Shown here in pieces: positions 1 through 8,700 of a DNA stretch of 64,000 nucleotides. The stretch is from Streptomyces aquilus. Its GTDB lineage: Bacteria > Actinomycetota > Actinomycetes > Streptomycetales > Streptomycetaceae. The stretch is from the NCBI RefSeq assembly GCF_003955715.1, contig NZ_CP034463.1:2666001-2730000 (forward strand), written 5' to 3'. Under the pieces are notes generated by a model. The model made no database searches and was not told the DNA's origin. It saw only the letters and a list, made by a program, of their open reading frames with translations. How positions within the stretch are numbered: position 1 is the first letter of the stretch; each line of letters begins with the position of its first letter. The position numbers and the translations under genes were made by a program.

Positions 1-313
1 ACTCGCTGGTCGGGACCAGCGTGCCGAGGACCTGCCGCCCGTCGAGGTCGACGCCGGTGACGTCGTCCGGTGTCAGCCGGTCGTACGGCACTCCCGACGG
101 CGTGACCAGCACGGTGTCGCCGACGCGGACGGAGACGTTGCCGGAGGTGCCGACGACGAGTCCGTCGGTGACGGTGCGGCGGGCGGTGGCGACGAGGCGC
201 TCCCAGGCGCGGGCCTCCTCCTCGCGCACACCGCGCCCCCACGGTTCGCCCACGGTCCGCGCGTCCTCCCCGGCGTCCCGTCCGTCCCGCTGCTCCTGCC
301 GCTGCTCAGCCAT
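1..313 (-). CDS. class II aldolase/adducin family protein (3' end cut by window)
   Basis: Reading leftward from an ATG at 313 gives 104 residues that run off the window. An AGGA Shine-Dalgarno lies 7 nt upstream. After an Arg/Glu-rich N-terminus of about 35 residues comes WERLVATARRT, then GLVVGTSGNVSVRVGD and LVTPSGVPYDRL. These are the conserved N-terminal blocks of zinc-dependent class II aldolases (L-fuculose-phosphate aldolase, ribulose-5-phosphate 4-epimerase and adducin-like proteins). The phosphate-binding Ser/Gly motif (TSGNVS, PSG) is intact, but the zinc-binding histidines lie beyond the edge, so substrate cannot be assigned. It is divergent from the GH25 gene. Family call is firm; specificity unknown. 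Confidence 0.85.
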   Translation of the reverse strand, partial: MAEQRQEQRDGRDAGEDARTVGEPWGRGVREEEARAWERLVATARRTVTDGLVVGTSGNVSVRVGDTVLVTPSGVPYDRLTPDDVTGVDLDGRQVLGTLVPTSE

Positions 314-511
314 GTCGCGATCCTGCCAGGCGGGGCTCCGGCGCACCGCCGGGCCGGGTCACTTTAGGGCGGAGGCATAGCGTCCGGAAGTGCGCATATA
401 CGGATACATCCCCCTCTTGCGCAGCTTGGCCAGACATCACCGAGCGTTCCCTGATCTTCCAGTAATCTCGCTGCCTGATTTGTCGTGCACGTCGCCATTC
501 CGGGGGGAAAT

Positions 512-1261
512 ATGGCTCGTGATCGCAAACCGTCCCGCCACCGCGCCCGCGTCCTCGCGGCCTCCGTGGCCGCGCTCACCCTCTCGGGAACCGCACTGGC
601 CGAGTTACCGGCCGCGGCGGCGGGCAAGCCGAAGGGGCACGACGTCTCCTCGCACCAGAAGGACGTCGACTGGCAGAGCGCGAAGAACAAGGGCGCCAGG
701 TTCGTCTACGTCAAGGCGACCGAGGGCCGGACCTATCTCAACCCGTACTTCGACCAGCAGTACACCGGATCGCGCGACGCGGGACTCCTCCGCGGGGCGT
801 ACCACTTCGCGCTGCCGAACAAGTCGTCGGGCAAGGCGCAGGCACAGTACTTCGTGAACCACGGCGGCGGCTGGAGCGCGGACGGCTGGACCCTGCCGCC
901 GGCGCTCGACATCGAATACAACCCGTACGACGGCAAGCACCGGTGCTACGGCCTGAAGAAGGCCGCGATGGTCAGCTGGATCAAGTCCTTCAGCAGCGAG
1001 GTCAAGCGGCTCACCGGCCGGCGTCCGGTGATCTACACGACCGCCCACTGGTGGAACGTCTGCACCGGCGGCAGCGCTTCCTTCGCCCGGAACCACGCGC
1101 TGTGGGTGGCCCGTTACAACACCGCGGACGCCGGAGCGCTGCCGCGCGGATGGTCGTACTGGACGATCTGGCAGTACGACAACAGCGGCAGCCTGCCGGG
1201 TGATCAGAATCTCTTCAACGGCTCCGCGGCACAGCTGAAGAAGTTCGCCCGGGGCTCGTGA
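512..1261 (+). CDS. secreted GH25 lysozyme (N,O-diacetylmuramidase)
   Basis: 249 residues. The ATG at 512 follows a G-rich SD (cggggggaaat); an earlier in-frame ATG at 485 has none. A Sec-type signal peptide (Arg-rich start, hydrophobic residues about 14-28, cleavage near ALA) precedes one GH25 domain starting GHDVSSHQ. Catalytic acidic residues of the Chalaropsis/cellosyl type are visible: D44, the DIE pair D133/E135 and D223 in WQYDNS. The product should hydrolyse the MurNAc-GlcNAc bond of peptidoglycan outside the cell. No separate cell-wall-binding module is present; the protein ends shortly after the barrel. Monocistronic, transcribed away from the aldolase gene. Role (competition or wall turnover) not inferable. 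Confidence 0.92.
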   Translation: MARDRKPSRHRARVLAASVAALTLSGTALAELPAAAAGKPKGHDVSSHQKDVDWQSAKNKGARFVYVKATEGRTYLNPYFDQQYTGSRDAGLLRGAYHFALPNKSSGKAQAQYFVNHGGGWSADGWTLPPALDIEYNPYDGKHRCYGLKKAAMVSWIKSFSSEVKRLTGRRPVIYTTAHWWNVCTGGSASFARNHALWVARYNTADAGALPRGWSYWTIWQYDNSGSLPGDQNLFNGSAAQLKKFARGS

Positions 1262-1276
1262 CCGTGCGGCGCACGG
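1262..1276 (+). terminator. short hairpin after GH25 gene
   Basis: CCGTGC-GGC-GCACGG, a 6-bp GC stem with a 3-nt loop directly after the TGA of the lysozyme gene. No U-tract follows, so it is only a weak terminator candidate. Confidence 0.3.
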
Positions 1277-1345
1277 GCCGTGCGGCGGACGTCGGCGACA
1301 TCGGAGGGAAAACCCTCGGTTCCGGACACCGTGCGGCCCGCCTCA

Positions 1346-1386
1346 GTTCATCTTCCGTTCACCCTGGTTACCTACGTTCAACGAGC
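1346..1386 (+). promoter_or_regulatory. PHO-box-like direct repeats upstream of the phosphate transporter
   Basis: Two adjacent 11-bp units, GTTCATCTTCC (1346-1356) and GTTCACCCTGG (1357-1367), followed by a degenerate unit and another GTTCA at 1376. This fits the Streptomyces PhoP operator architecture (11-bp direct repeats starting G[G/T]TCA). It lies 30-70 bp before the pit start codon, so PhoP control by phosphate supply is likely. Direction (activation or repression) cannot be read from sequence. Confidence 0.7.
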
Positions 1387-1415
1387 CAATGACGCTCGAA
1401 CGATTGCCTGGGTAA

Positions 1416-2660
1416 ATGGAAAACTTCTCGCTGATCCTCGCGATTGTGGTGGTAACCGCACTCGCGTTCGATTTCACGAACGGTTTTCACGACACCGCCA
1501 ACGCGATGGCCACGACCATCTCGACCGGTGCGCTCAAGCCCAAGGTCGCGGTGGCCATGTCCGCCGCGCTCAACCTTGTGGGCGCCTTCCTCTCCGTGGA
1601 GGTCGCCAACACGATCTCCAAGGGTCTCGTCGACGAGAGCGGCATACGTCCAGAGGTGATCTTCGCGGCCCTGGTGGGCGCGATCCTCTGGAACCTGCTG
1701 ACCTGGCTGGTCGGACTCCCCTCCAGCTCCTCGCACGCCCTCATGGGCGGTCTGATAGGCGCCACCATCGCTTCGGCGGGCACGGGCGCGGTCCACGGTG
1801 ACGTCCTGGTCACCAAGGTCCTGATCCCGGCGATCGCGGCCCCGCTGGTCGCGGGCATCGCGGCCATGCTGGCCACGCGGCTCTCCTACTCCCTCGGCAA
1901 GAAGGCGGACGGCAAGTCGGCCGCCAAGGGCTTCCGCGCGGGCCAGATCGCCTCGGCCGGCCTGGTGTCCCTCGCCCACGGCACGAACGACGCGCAGAAG
2001 ACGATGGGCATCATCACCCTCGCCCTCGTCGCCGGCGGCGCCGTCGCGCCCGACTCCGACCCGCCCACCTGGGTCATCCTCTCCGCCGGTCTGGCCATCG
2101 CGCTCGGCACGTACCTGGGCGGCTGGCGCATCATCCGCACGATGGGCAAGGGCCTGACCGACCTCCAGCCGCAGCAGGGCTTCGCCGCCCAGACCAGCGC
2201 GGCGACGGTCATCCTGGCCTCCTCGCACCTCGGCTTCTCCCTCTCCACCACGCACTCCGTCTCCGGTTCGGTGATGGGCGCGGGCCTCGGCCGCAAGGGC
2301 GGCGTGGTCCGCTGGTCGACGGCGACGCGGATGTTCGTGGCGTGGGGTCTCACGCTCCCGGCGGCCGCCCTGGTGGGTGCGCTGGCCGAGTCCGTGTGCG
2401 ACCTCGGCGACTGGGGCACGGCGCTCGTCGCGGTCTTCCTGATCGCCTCCAGCGCGGCCATCTGGAAGATCTCGCGCCGCGAGGTCGTGGACGCGTCGAA
2501 CGTCAACGACACCGACGAGCCGGCCGGTGTGGTCACCACGGCGATCGCGGCCGTGACTCCGCCCCCGGCGGGCCCGGTGGCGGACGACCTGACCGCCACG
2601 ATCCCCGCCCCGGCAGCGGCCACCACGGAGCCGGCCGTACCGCCGGCCGCCGCGGTCTGA
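1416..2660 (+). CDS. pitH2: low-affinity inorganic phosphate transporter, PiT family
   Basis: 414 residues, about 10 predicted membrane spans. The two PiT signature repeats are visible: NGFHDTANAMAT at about residues 22-33 in the first half and AHGTNDAQKTMG near 187-198 in the second. The protein would import metal-phosphate with protons. The C-terminus ends in an Ala/Pro/Thr-rich cytosolic tail after the last span. The ATG at 1416 has almost no SD. A PHO-box-like element lies just upstream, and a small membrane-protein gene follows 28 bp downstream, probably co-transcribed. The symbol is by synteny with S. coelicolor (pit gene beside cobD, recalled); family assignment is solid. Confidence 0.93.
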   Translation: MENFSLILAIVVVTALAFDFTNGFHDTANAMATTISTGALKPKVAVAMSAALNLVGAFLSVEVANTISKGLVDESGIRPEVIFAALVGAILWNLLTWLVGLPSSSSHALMGGLIGATIASAGTGAVHGDVLVTKVLIPAIAAPLVAGIAAMLATRLSYSLGKKADGKSAAKGFRAGQIASAGLVSLAHGTNDAQKTMGIITLALVAGGAVAPDSDPPTWVILSAGLAIALGTYLGGWRIIRTMGKGLTDLQPQQGFAAQTSAATVILASSHLGFSLSTTHSVSGSVMGAGLGRKGGVVRWSTATRMFVAWGLTLPAAALVGALAESVCDLGDWGTALVAVFLIASSAAIWKISRREVVDASNVNDTDEPAGVVTTAIAAVTPPPAGPVADDLTATIPAPAAATTEPAVPPAAAV

Positions 2661-2688
2661 GCCTCAGCGACGAAGGAAAGCAAGCAAC

Positions 2689-2910
2689 ATGAAGATCGAC
2701 TGGCAAGCACTGGGCTCCGTCTTCGGCGTCAGCCTCGTCGTCACCGTCGCCCTCGTGGCCCTCTTCACCCTCGGCATCATGGGCCTCTCCCGCCAGGAGC
2801 GGGCCTCGGCCGCGGGCGGCTCGGCCGCCCTCGCCGTGACCGGCGCGTACGCCTGCTTCGCCGCGTGTGCGGCGGCTGTGGGGTACGGGATCTATCTGAT
2901 CGTGGCGTAA
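2689..2910 (+). CDS. small two-span membrane protein downstream of pit
   Basis: 73 residues with a GAAGGAAAG SD. Two hydrophobic stretches (about residues 8-32 and 45-72) are separated by a short polar loop with LSRQERASA. No enzymatic motif. Its position 28 bp behind the PiT gene suggests co-transcription and perhaps an accessory or regulatory role in phosphate transport, but that is inference from context only. No family function is known to me. Confidence 0.8.
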   Translation: MKIDWQALGSVFGVSLVVTVALVALFTLGIMGLSRQERASAAGGSAALAVTGAYACFAACAAAVGYGIYLIVA

Positions 2911-2945
2911 CACCCGCCGCGACGAGTCACGCCCTGTTCCGGGGT

Positions 2946-2961
2946 CCCCTCAAAGGGGTTT
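2946..2961 (+). terminator. candidate terminator of the pit operon
   Basis: CCCCT-CAA-AGGGG followed by TTT, 36 nt after the small membrane-protein stop. Short stem but correctly placed between the pit operon and the cobalamin leader. Confidence 0.4.
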
Positions 2962-3061
2962 CCGGGACGGGGCGTTCTCGCGTTCCAGGCGGGCTCCGGG
3001 CCCCCGTGTTCCGTGCTCGCCCGCCCCGCGATGTGGGGTTCTGCACACTCCGCTCTCGCAG

Positions 3062-3078
3062 GTCAACAGCGAGTTGAC
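3062..3078 (+). promoter_or_regulatory. inverted repeat GTCAAC-N5-GTTGAC ahead of the riboswitch
   Basis: Perfect 6-bp inverted repeat with a 5-nt centre just 5' of the B12 riboswitch core. The right arm contains TTGACG, which could serve as a -35 hexamer. Either an operator for an unknown protein or part of the promoter; not a known element of the cobalamin riboswitch. Confidence 0.35.
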
Positions 3079-3089
3079 GGCTCTTCCGG

Positions 3090-3232
3090 GCCCGTGGTGG
3101 ACTGCCGGGGCCAAGTACGGCGGCCAGGGAGGAAGTCCGGTGTGAATCCGGCGCGGTCCCGCCACTGTCACCGGGGTAGGTAGCCCCGGGAGCCAGGAAC
3201 TCCCACCGCCGGTCTCGTCGAACCAGGGCGTG
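3090..3232 (+). ncRNA. cobalamin (AdoCbl) riboswitch
   Basis: Conserved core elements in correct order: the gGAAg...GTGtGAATCCg arm at about 3130-3151, the invariant GCCACTGT at 3161-3168, and the B12 box GAGCCAGGAACTC at 3190-3202 followed by CCaCcGCC. A potential hairpin CAGGG...CCCTG (3224-3241) sits next to the downstream SD (GTGAGG). Such RNAs lower expression of B12 genes when adenosylcobalamin is plentiful, here most simply by blocking ribosome access. Exact ends are approximate. Confidence 0.92.
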
Positions 3233-3258
3233 GACACCCTGAGTGAGGACATGTCGCC

Positions 3259-3318
3259 ATGCTCGCCTGCCGTTTGAGGTACCGCACCAGGTCGCTGCCC
3301 GACCCCACGGCCGGCTGA
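3259..3318 (+). CDS. short leader ORF between riboswitch and cobD (19 aa)
   Basis: ATG at 3259 lies 10 nt after GAGG (3245-3248) and opens MLACRLRYRTRSLPDPTAG, stopping at 3318, only 4 nt before the cobD ATG. cobD itself has no SD in the preceding 20 nt, so cobD may depend on ribosomes arriving from this ORF. A second ATG at 3251 gives an 8-codon frame but sits only 2 nt from the GAGG. Whether the peptide matters or only its translation is unknown; possibly only a spurious frame. Confidence 0.4.
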   Translation: MLACRLRYRTRSLPDPTAG

Positions 3319-3322
3319 GCCG

Positions 3323-4264
3323 ATGCGTGCCGATCGCGTCTTCGCGTACGGCGCCGCCGCCGGGCTCGTCGGGGATCTGCTGCTCGGTGATCCGCGCCGG
3401 GGGCATCCGGTCGCCGCGTTCGGACGGGCCGCCGGTGCCGTGGAGAAGGTGCTGTGGCGAGATCACCGGGGATGGGGTGCGCTGCACACCGCCGTGTGTG
3501 TCGGGGGTGCCGTGGGGCTGGGTGCCCTCGCGCAGAGGGTCGTACGTCCTTCCCGTACCGCCTCCGTCGTACTGACCGGCGCCGCCACCTGGGCCGTCGT
3601 CGGGGGGACCTCGCTCGCGCGGGAGGCGCGGGGTATCGGACGAGCCCTGGAGGCCGGTGATGTCGAGGGCGCTCGTGCTCGACTGCCGCATCTGTGCGGG
3701 CGCGATCCGCAGGCCCTCGACGCCGACGGGATCGCCCGGGCCGTCGTCGAGTCCGTCGCCGAGAACACCTCCGATGCCGTGGTCGGTGCGCTGGTGTGGG
3801 GAGCGGTCGGTGGCGTGCCGGGGCTGCTCGGGTTCCGGGCCGTCAACACCCTCGACGCCATGGTCGGGCACAAGTCCGAGCGGTACCGGCGGTTCGGGTG
3901 GGCCTCGGCCCGGCTGGACGACGTCGCCGGGTGGCCGGGGGCGCGGCTGACCGCCGTACTCGCCACGGCCGCCGGTGGTGCCCCTCGCGGTGCCGTGCGC
4001 GCCTGGCGGGAGGACGCCGCCAAGCATCCCAGCCCCAACGCCGGGCCCGTCGAGGCATCCTTCGCCGGGGCCCTCGGGGTGCGGCTGGGCGGGACCCTGT
4101 CCTACGCGGGGCGGGTCGAGCACCGGCCCGTCCTCAACACCCAAGGGCGCGCCGTCGCCTCGTACGACATCGAGCGCGCCGTACGGCTGTCCCGGCGCGT
4201 CGGGCTGCTCGCGCTCGGCGCCTCGGTCGCCGTGCGGGCTCTGCGGAAGGGGCGTGCCTCATGA
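3323..4264 (+). CDS. cobD: adenosylcobinamide-phosphate synthase CobD/CbiB
   Basis: 313 residues. An integral membrane enzyme that attaches the aminopropanol (or its phosphate) arm to adenosylcobyric acid. Family blocks seen: GLVGDLLLGDPRRGHPVAAFGR at the N-terminus (LLGDP.R.HPV), ESVAENTSDAVVGALVWG mid-protein, NTLDAMVGHKSERYRRFG, and the HPSPNAGPVEASFAGALG block. Several hydrophobic segments are interspersed. First gene of the riboswitch-controlled operon; its TGA overlaps the cobQ ATG (ATGA). The start at 3323 is the only one possible because an in-frame stop lies at 3275-3277 with no ATG or GTG between. Confidence 0.95.
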   Translation: MRADRVFAYGAAAGLVGDLLLGDPRRGHPVAAFGRAAGAVEKVLWRDHRGWGALHTAVCVGGAVGLGALAQRVVRPSRTASVVLTGAATWAVVGGTSLAREARGIGRALEAGDVEGARARLPHLCGRDPQALDADGIARAVVESVAENTSDAVVGALVWGAVGGVPGLLGFRAVNTLDAMVGHKSERYRRFGWASARLDDVAGWPGARLTAVLATAAGGAPRGAVRAWREDAAKHPSPNAGPVEASFAGALGVRLGGTLSYAGRVEHRPVLNTQGRAVASYDIERAVRLSRRVGLLALGASVAVRALRKGRAS

Positions 4265-5772
4265 GTGGGGGCGGGCTGCTCGTCGCCGGGACCACCTCCG
4301 ACGCCGGCAAGAGCGTCGTCACCGCCGGGATCTGCCGGTGGCTGGTGCGGCAGGGGGTCAAGGTCGCGCCCTTCAAGGCGCAGAACATGTCCCTCAATTC
4401 GTTCGTGACGCGGGAGGGCGCGGAGATCGGGCGGGCTCAGGCCATGCAGGCGCAGGCCTGTCGGGTCGAGCCGACCGCGCTCATGAATCCCGTGCTGCTC
4501 AAGCCCGGTGGGGAGCAGAGCAGCCAGGTCGTGCTGATGGGCAAGCCCGTCGGCGAGATGAGCGCGCGCGGGTATCACGGCGGGCGGCAGCAGAAGCTGC
4601 TCGGGACCGTGCTCGACTGTCTGGCCGAACTGCGGGGCACGTATGACGCGGTGATCTGTGAGGGGGCCGGCAGCCCGGCCGAGATCAATCTGCGCCGGAC
4701 CGACATCGTCAACATGGGGATCGCCCGCAATGCGGGGCTTCCGGTGCTGGTGGTCGGCGACATCGACCGGGGTGGTGTCTTCGCCTCCTTCTTCGGGACC
4801 GTCGCGCTGCTCTCCGAAGAGGACCAGAAGCTGGTCGCCGGGTTCCTCGTCAACAAGTTCCGGGGAGACGTCTCCCTTCTCGAACCCGGGCTCGACATGC
4901 TCCACGGGCTCACCGGGCGGCGCACGTACGGCGTGCTGCCGTTCCGGCACGGGCTCGGGATCGACGAGGAGGACGGGCTGCGGGTGTCGTTGCGCGGGAC
5001 CGTCCGGGAGTCCGCGGTGAGCCCTCCGGTCGGCGAGGACGTGCTGCGGGTCGCCGTCTGTGCCGTTCCGCTGATGTCCAACTTCACCGACGTCGACGCC
5101 CTCGCCGCCGAACCCGGTGTCGTCGTGCGGTTCGTGGACCGGCCGGAGGAGCTCTCCGACGCCGATCTCGTGGTGATCCCGGGGACGCGCGGGACGGTGC
5201 GGGCCCTGGAGTGGCTGCGGGAGCGGGGGCTGGCCGCCGCGCTCGTCAGAAGGGCCGCGGAAGGGCGGCCGATCCTCGGCATCTGCGGCGGCTTCCAGGT
5301 CCTCGGCGCACACATCGAGGACGAGGTCGAATCGCGGGCAGGAGCTGTCGACGGCCTCGGCGTGCTGCCCGTCCGGGTGCGGTTCGCCCGGGAGAAGACC
5401 CTCACCCGGCCCACCGGAGAAGCCCTCGGCGAGCACGTCGACGGATACGAGATCCATCACGGGGTCGCCGACGTCAGCGGCGGCGTCCCCTTCCTGGACG
5501 GCTGCCGCGTCGGCCAGACCTGGGGCACCCACTGGCACGGCTCGCTGGAGTCGGACGGCTTCCGGCGGGCCTTCCTCCGCCAGGTGGCCGCCGCCGCGGG
5601 CCGCCGGTTCGTGCCGGCGCCCGACACCTCGTTCGCCGCGCTGCGCGAGGAGCAGCTCGACCGGCTCGGCGACCTCATCGAACAGCACGCGGACACCGAC
5701 GCGCTCTGGCGGCTCATCGAGTCGGGCGCGCCGCAAGGACTGCCTTTCATTCCACCGGGAGCGCCCGCATGA
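4261..5772 (+). CDS. cobQ: cobyric acid synthase (glutamine-hydrolysing)
   Basis: 503 residues, normal length for CobQ/CbiP. Amidates the b, d, e and g side chains of adenosylcobyrinic a,c-diamide. The N-terminal dethiobiotin-synthetase-like ATPase carries GTTSDAGKSVVTAG (P-loop, residues about 9-22). The C-terminal class I glutaminase-like domain carries GICGGFQVLG (nucleophile Cys) and the later EIHHG. The ATG at 4261 overlaps the cobD stop, and its own stop overlaps the cobN start, so translation is coupled through the operon. Confidence 0.96.
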   Translation: MSGGGLLVAGTTSDAGKSVVTAGICRWLVRQGVKVAPFKAQNMSLNSFVTREGAEIGRAQAMQAQACRVEPTALMNPVLLKPGGEQSSQVVLMGKPVGEMSARGYHGGRQQKLLGTVLDCLAELRGTYDAVICEGAGSPAEINLRRTDIVNMGIARNAGLPVLVVGDIDRGGVFASFFGTVALLSEEDQKLVAGFLVNKFRGDVSLLEPGLDMLHGLTGRRTYGVLPFRHGLGIDEEDGLRVSLRGTVRESAVSPPVGEDVLRVAVCAVPLMSNFTDVDALAAEPGVVVRFVDRPEELSDADLVVIPGTRGTVRALEWLRERGLAAALVRRAAEGRPILGICGGFQVLGAHIEDEVESRAGAVDGLGVLPVRVRFAREKTLTRPTGEALGEHVDGYEIHHGVADVSGGVPFLDGCRVGQTWGTHWHGSLESDGFRRAFLRQVAAAAGRRFVPAPDTSFAALREEQLDRLGDLIEQHADTDALWRLIESGAPQGLPFIPPGAPA

Positions 5773-8700
5773 GCACTGTGTTGTTGTTGTCGACCGCCGA
5801 CACGGACCTGTTGGCGGCGCGGGCCGCCTCGGGTGCGGACTACCGGATCGGCAACCCGACCCGCGTGGACGTCTCCGCGGAGCTGCCGGGGCTGATCCAG
5901 GGCTCCGACATCGCCGTCGTACGGCTGCTCGGTGGCAAGCGGGCCTGGGAGGACGGGCTGGCCGCACTGAGGGCGTCCGGTGTGCCGACCGTGCTCCTTG
6001 GCGGCGAGGCCGTGCCCGACGCCGAGTTGATGGCCGAGTCGTCGGTGCCGGCCGGTGTGGTCGCGGAGGCGCTGAAGTACCTCGTCGAGGGCGGCCCCGG
6101 CAACCTCACCGAGCTGGCCCGGTTCCTGTCCGACACCGTGCTGCTGACCGGTGAGGGGTTCCTGGAGCCGCAGAAGATGCCGGAGTACGGCGTCCACGGC
6201 GACCGTGCCGTCGTCGAGGGCCGTCCGACCGTCGGCGTGCTCTTCTACCGGGCCCATGAACTCAGCGGCAACACCGCCTTCGTGGACACCCTCTGTGACG
6301 CGATCGAGGCGCGCGGCGCCAACGCCCTTCCCGTGTACTGCGGTTCGCTGCGCGGGGCCGACGCCGGGCTGTACGAGATCCTCGGCCGGACCGACGCCCT
6401 CGTCGCCACCGTCCTCGCCGCCGGCGGCACGCACGCCTCGCAGGCGTCGGCGGGCGGCGACGAGGAGGCCTGGGACATCGGTGCGCTCGCCGAGCTCAAC
6501 GTGCCGGTGCTGCAAGGGCTTTGCCTCACGTCGTCCAAGGCGGCCTGGGACGAGTCCGACGCCGCCCTCTCCCCCATGGACGCGGCGATGCAGGTGGCGA
6601 TCCCCGAGTTCGACGGGCGGATCATCACCGTTCCGTTCTCCTTCAAGGAACAGGGACCGGACGACGTCCCCGTGTACGTCGCCGACCCCGAGCGGGCCGG
6701 GCGCGTCGCCGGGATCGCCGTACGGCACGCGCGGTTGCGGCACAAGCCGAACGCCGAGAAGAAGCTCGCGCTGGTCTTCACCGCGTACCCGACCAAGCAC
6801 TCCCGGGTCGGCAACGCGGTCGGCCTCGACACGCCCGCCTCGGCGGTGCGGGTGCTGGACGCCCTCAAGCGGGCGGGGTACTCGCTCACCGAATATCCGT
6901 CCGGCGGCGACGAGTTGATCCACCGGCTCATCAACGCCGGTGGCCACGACGTGGAATGGCTCACCGAGGAGCAGCTGGCCGCCGCGCCCGCGCGGGTGCC
7001 GCTGGCCGACTACCGGGCGTGGTTCGACAAGCTGGACCCGGAGCTGCGGGACGGCATGCTGGAGGCGTGGGGCGAGCCGCCCGGCAGCCTCTACGTCGAC
7101 GGGGACGACATCGTGCTCGCCTCGCTCCAGTTCGGGAACGTCGTCGTGATGATCCAGCCGCCGCGTGGCTTCGGGGAGAACCCGATCGCGATCTACCACG
7201 ACCCCGACATGCCGCCGTCGCACCACTACATGGCCGCCTACCGCTGGCTGGAGAACTCGTTCGGCGCCGACGCGATCGTCCACATGGGCAAGCACGGCAC
7301 GATGGAGTGGCTGCCGGGCAAGGGCCTCGGGCTGAGCGGGGGTTGTGCGCCGGACGCGGTGCTGGGTGACCTGCCGCTGATCTACCCGTTCATCGTCAAC
7401 GACCCCGGTGAGGGCACCCAGGCCAAGCGCCGCGGGCACGCCACCGTCGTCGACCACCTCGTGCCGCCGATGGCACGTGCCGACACCTACGGGGATCTCG
7501 CCAAGCTGGAGCAGCTCCTCGACGAGTACGCGCTCGTCTCGGACCTGGACCCGACGAAAGCGCCGGCTGTGCGGGCGCAGATCTGGACGCTGGTCAAGGC
7601 GGCCGAGCTCCACCACGACCTGCATGTCGAGGACCAGCCGGACGACGACGACTTCGATGAGTTCGTCATGCACATCGACGGCTATCTGTGCGAGATCAAG
7701 GACGTGCAGATCCGCGACGGGCTGCACATCCTCGGCGGCGGGCCGGTCGGTGAGGCGCGGGTCAACCTCGTGCTCGCCGTGCTGCGGGCCTCGCAGGTGT
7801 GGGGCGGGCAGGCGAACGCGCTGCCGGGGCTCCGGGCTTCCTTCGCGGCCCATTTCGGACTGGTGGAGAAGGAGTTGCTCGCCGAGCCGGGCGCGCCGGT
7901 GAAGGTGCCGGTTGAGCTGACGGAGCTGGTCGAGGGTCCGGCCCGGAGCGCCGCCGACGCGATCGACCTGCTGGAGCAGCTCTGCCGACGGGTCGCGGAG
8001 GGCATGGAGGCACGGGACTGGGACGTCGCGGTCGCCCCGGCCGTGCTGCGGGGCGTCCTGGGGGTCGAACTCCCGGACGGGGTCGCCGTGTTGGAGTTCG
8101 CCTGCACCGAGGTGGTGCCGCGGCTCGCCCGCACCACGGACGAGATCGACCACATCCTCAAGGCGCTCGACGGCGGTTACGTCCCGGCGGGCCCGTCCGG
8201 TTCGCCCACGCGCGGTCTGGTCAACGTCCTGCCGACCGGGCGGAACTTCTACTCGGTCGACCCCAAGGCCATTCCCTCCCGGCTGAGTTGGGAGGTCGGA
8301 CAGGCGCTCGCCGACTCGCTCGTCCAGCGGTACCTGGCCGACACCGGCGAGTACCCGAAGTCCGTCGGCCTGACGGTGTGGGGCACGTCCGCGATGCGCA
8401 CCCAGGGCGACGACATCGCCGAGATCCTGGCGCTGCTGGGCTGCCGCCCGGTGTGGGACGAGGCCTCGCGCCGCGTGACCGGGTTCGAGATCATCGGGCT
8501 GGAGGAGCTGGGGCGGCCGCGCATCGACGTCACCGTCCGCATCTCCGGGTTCTTCCGGGACGCGTTCCCGCACGTGGTCGCGCTGATCGACGACGCGGTG
8601 CGGAAGGTGGCCGAGCTGGACGAGCCCGCCGAGCGCAACTTCGTGAAGGCGCACGCCGACGAGGACACCGCCGAGCACGGTGACCGGCGGCGCGCGACGG

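Noticed and set aside
3251..3277. Eight-codon ORF MSPCSPAV before cobD
   Set aside because: ATG lies only 2 nt after the GAGG, too close for initiation; the ATG at 3259 is better placed.
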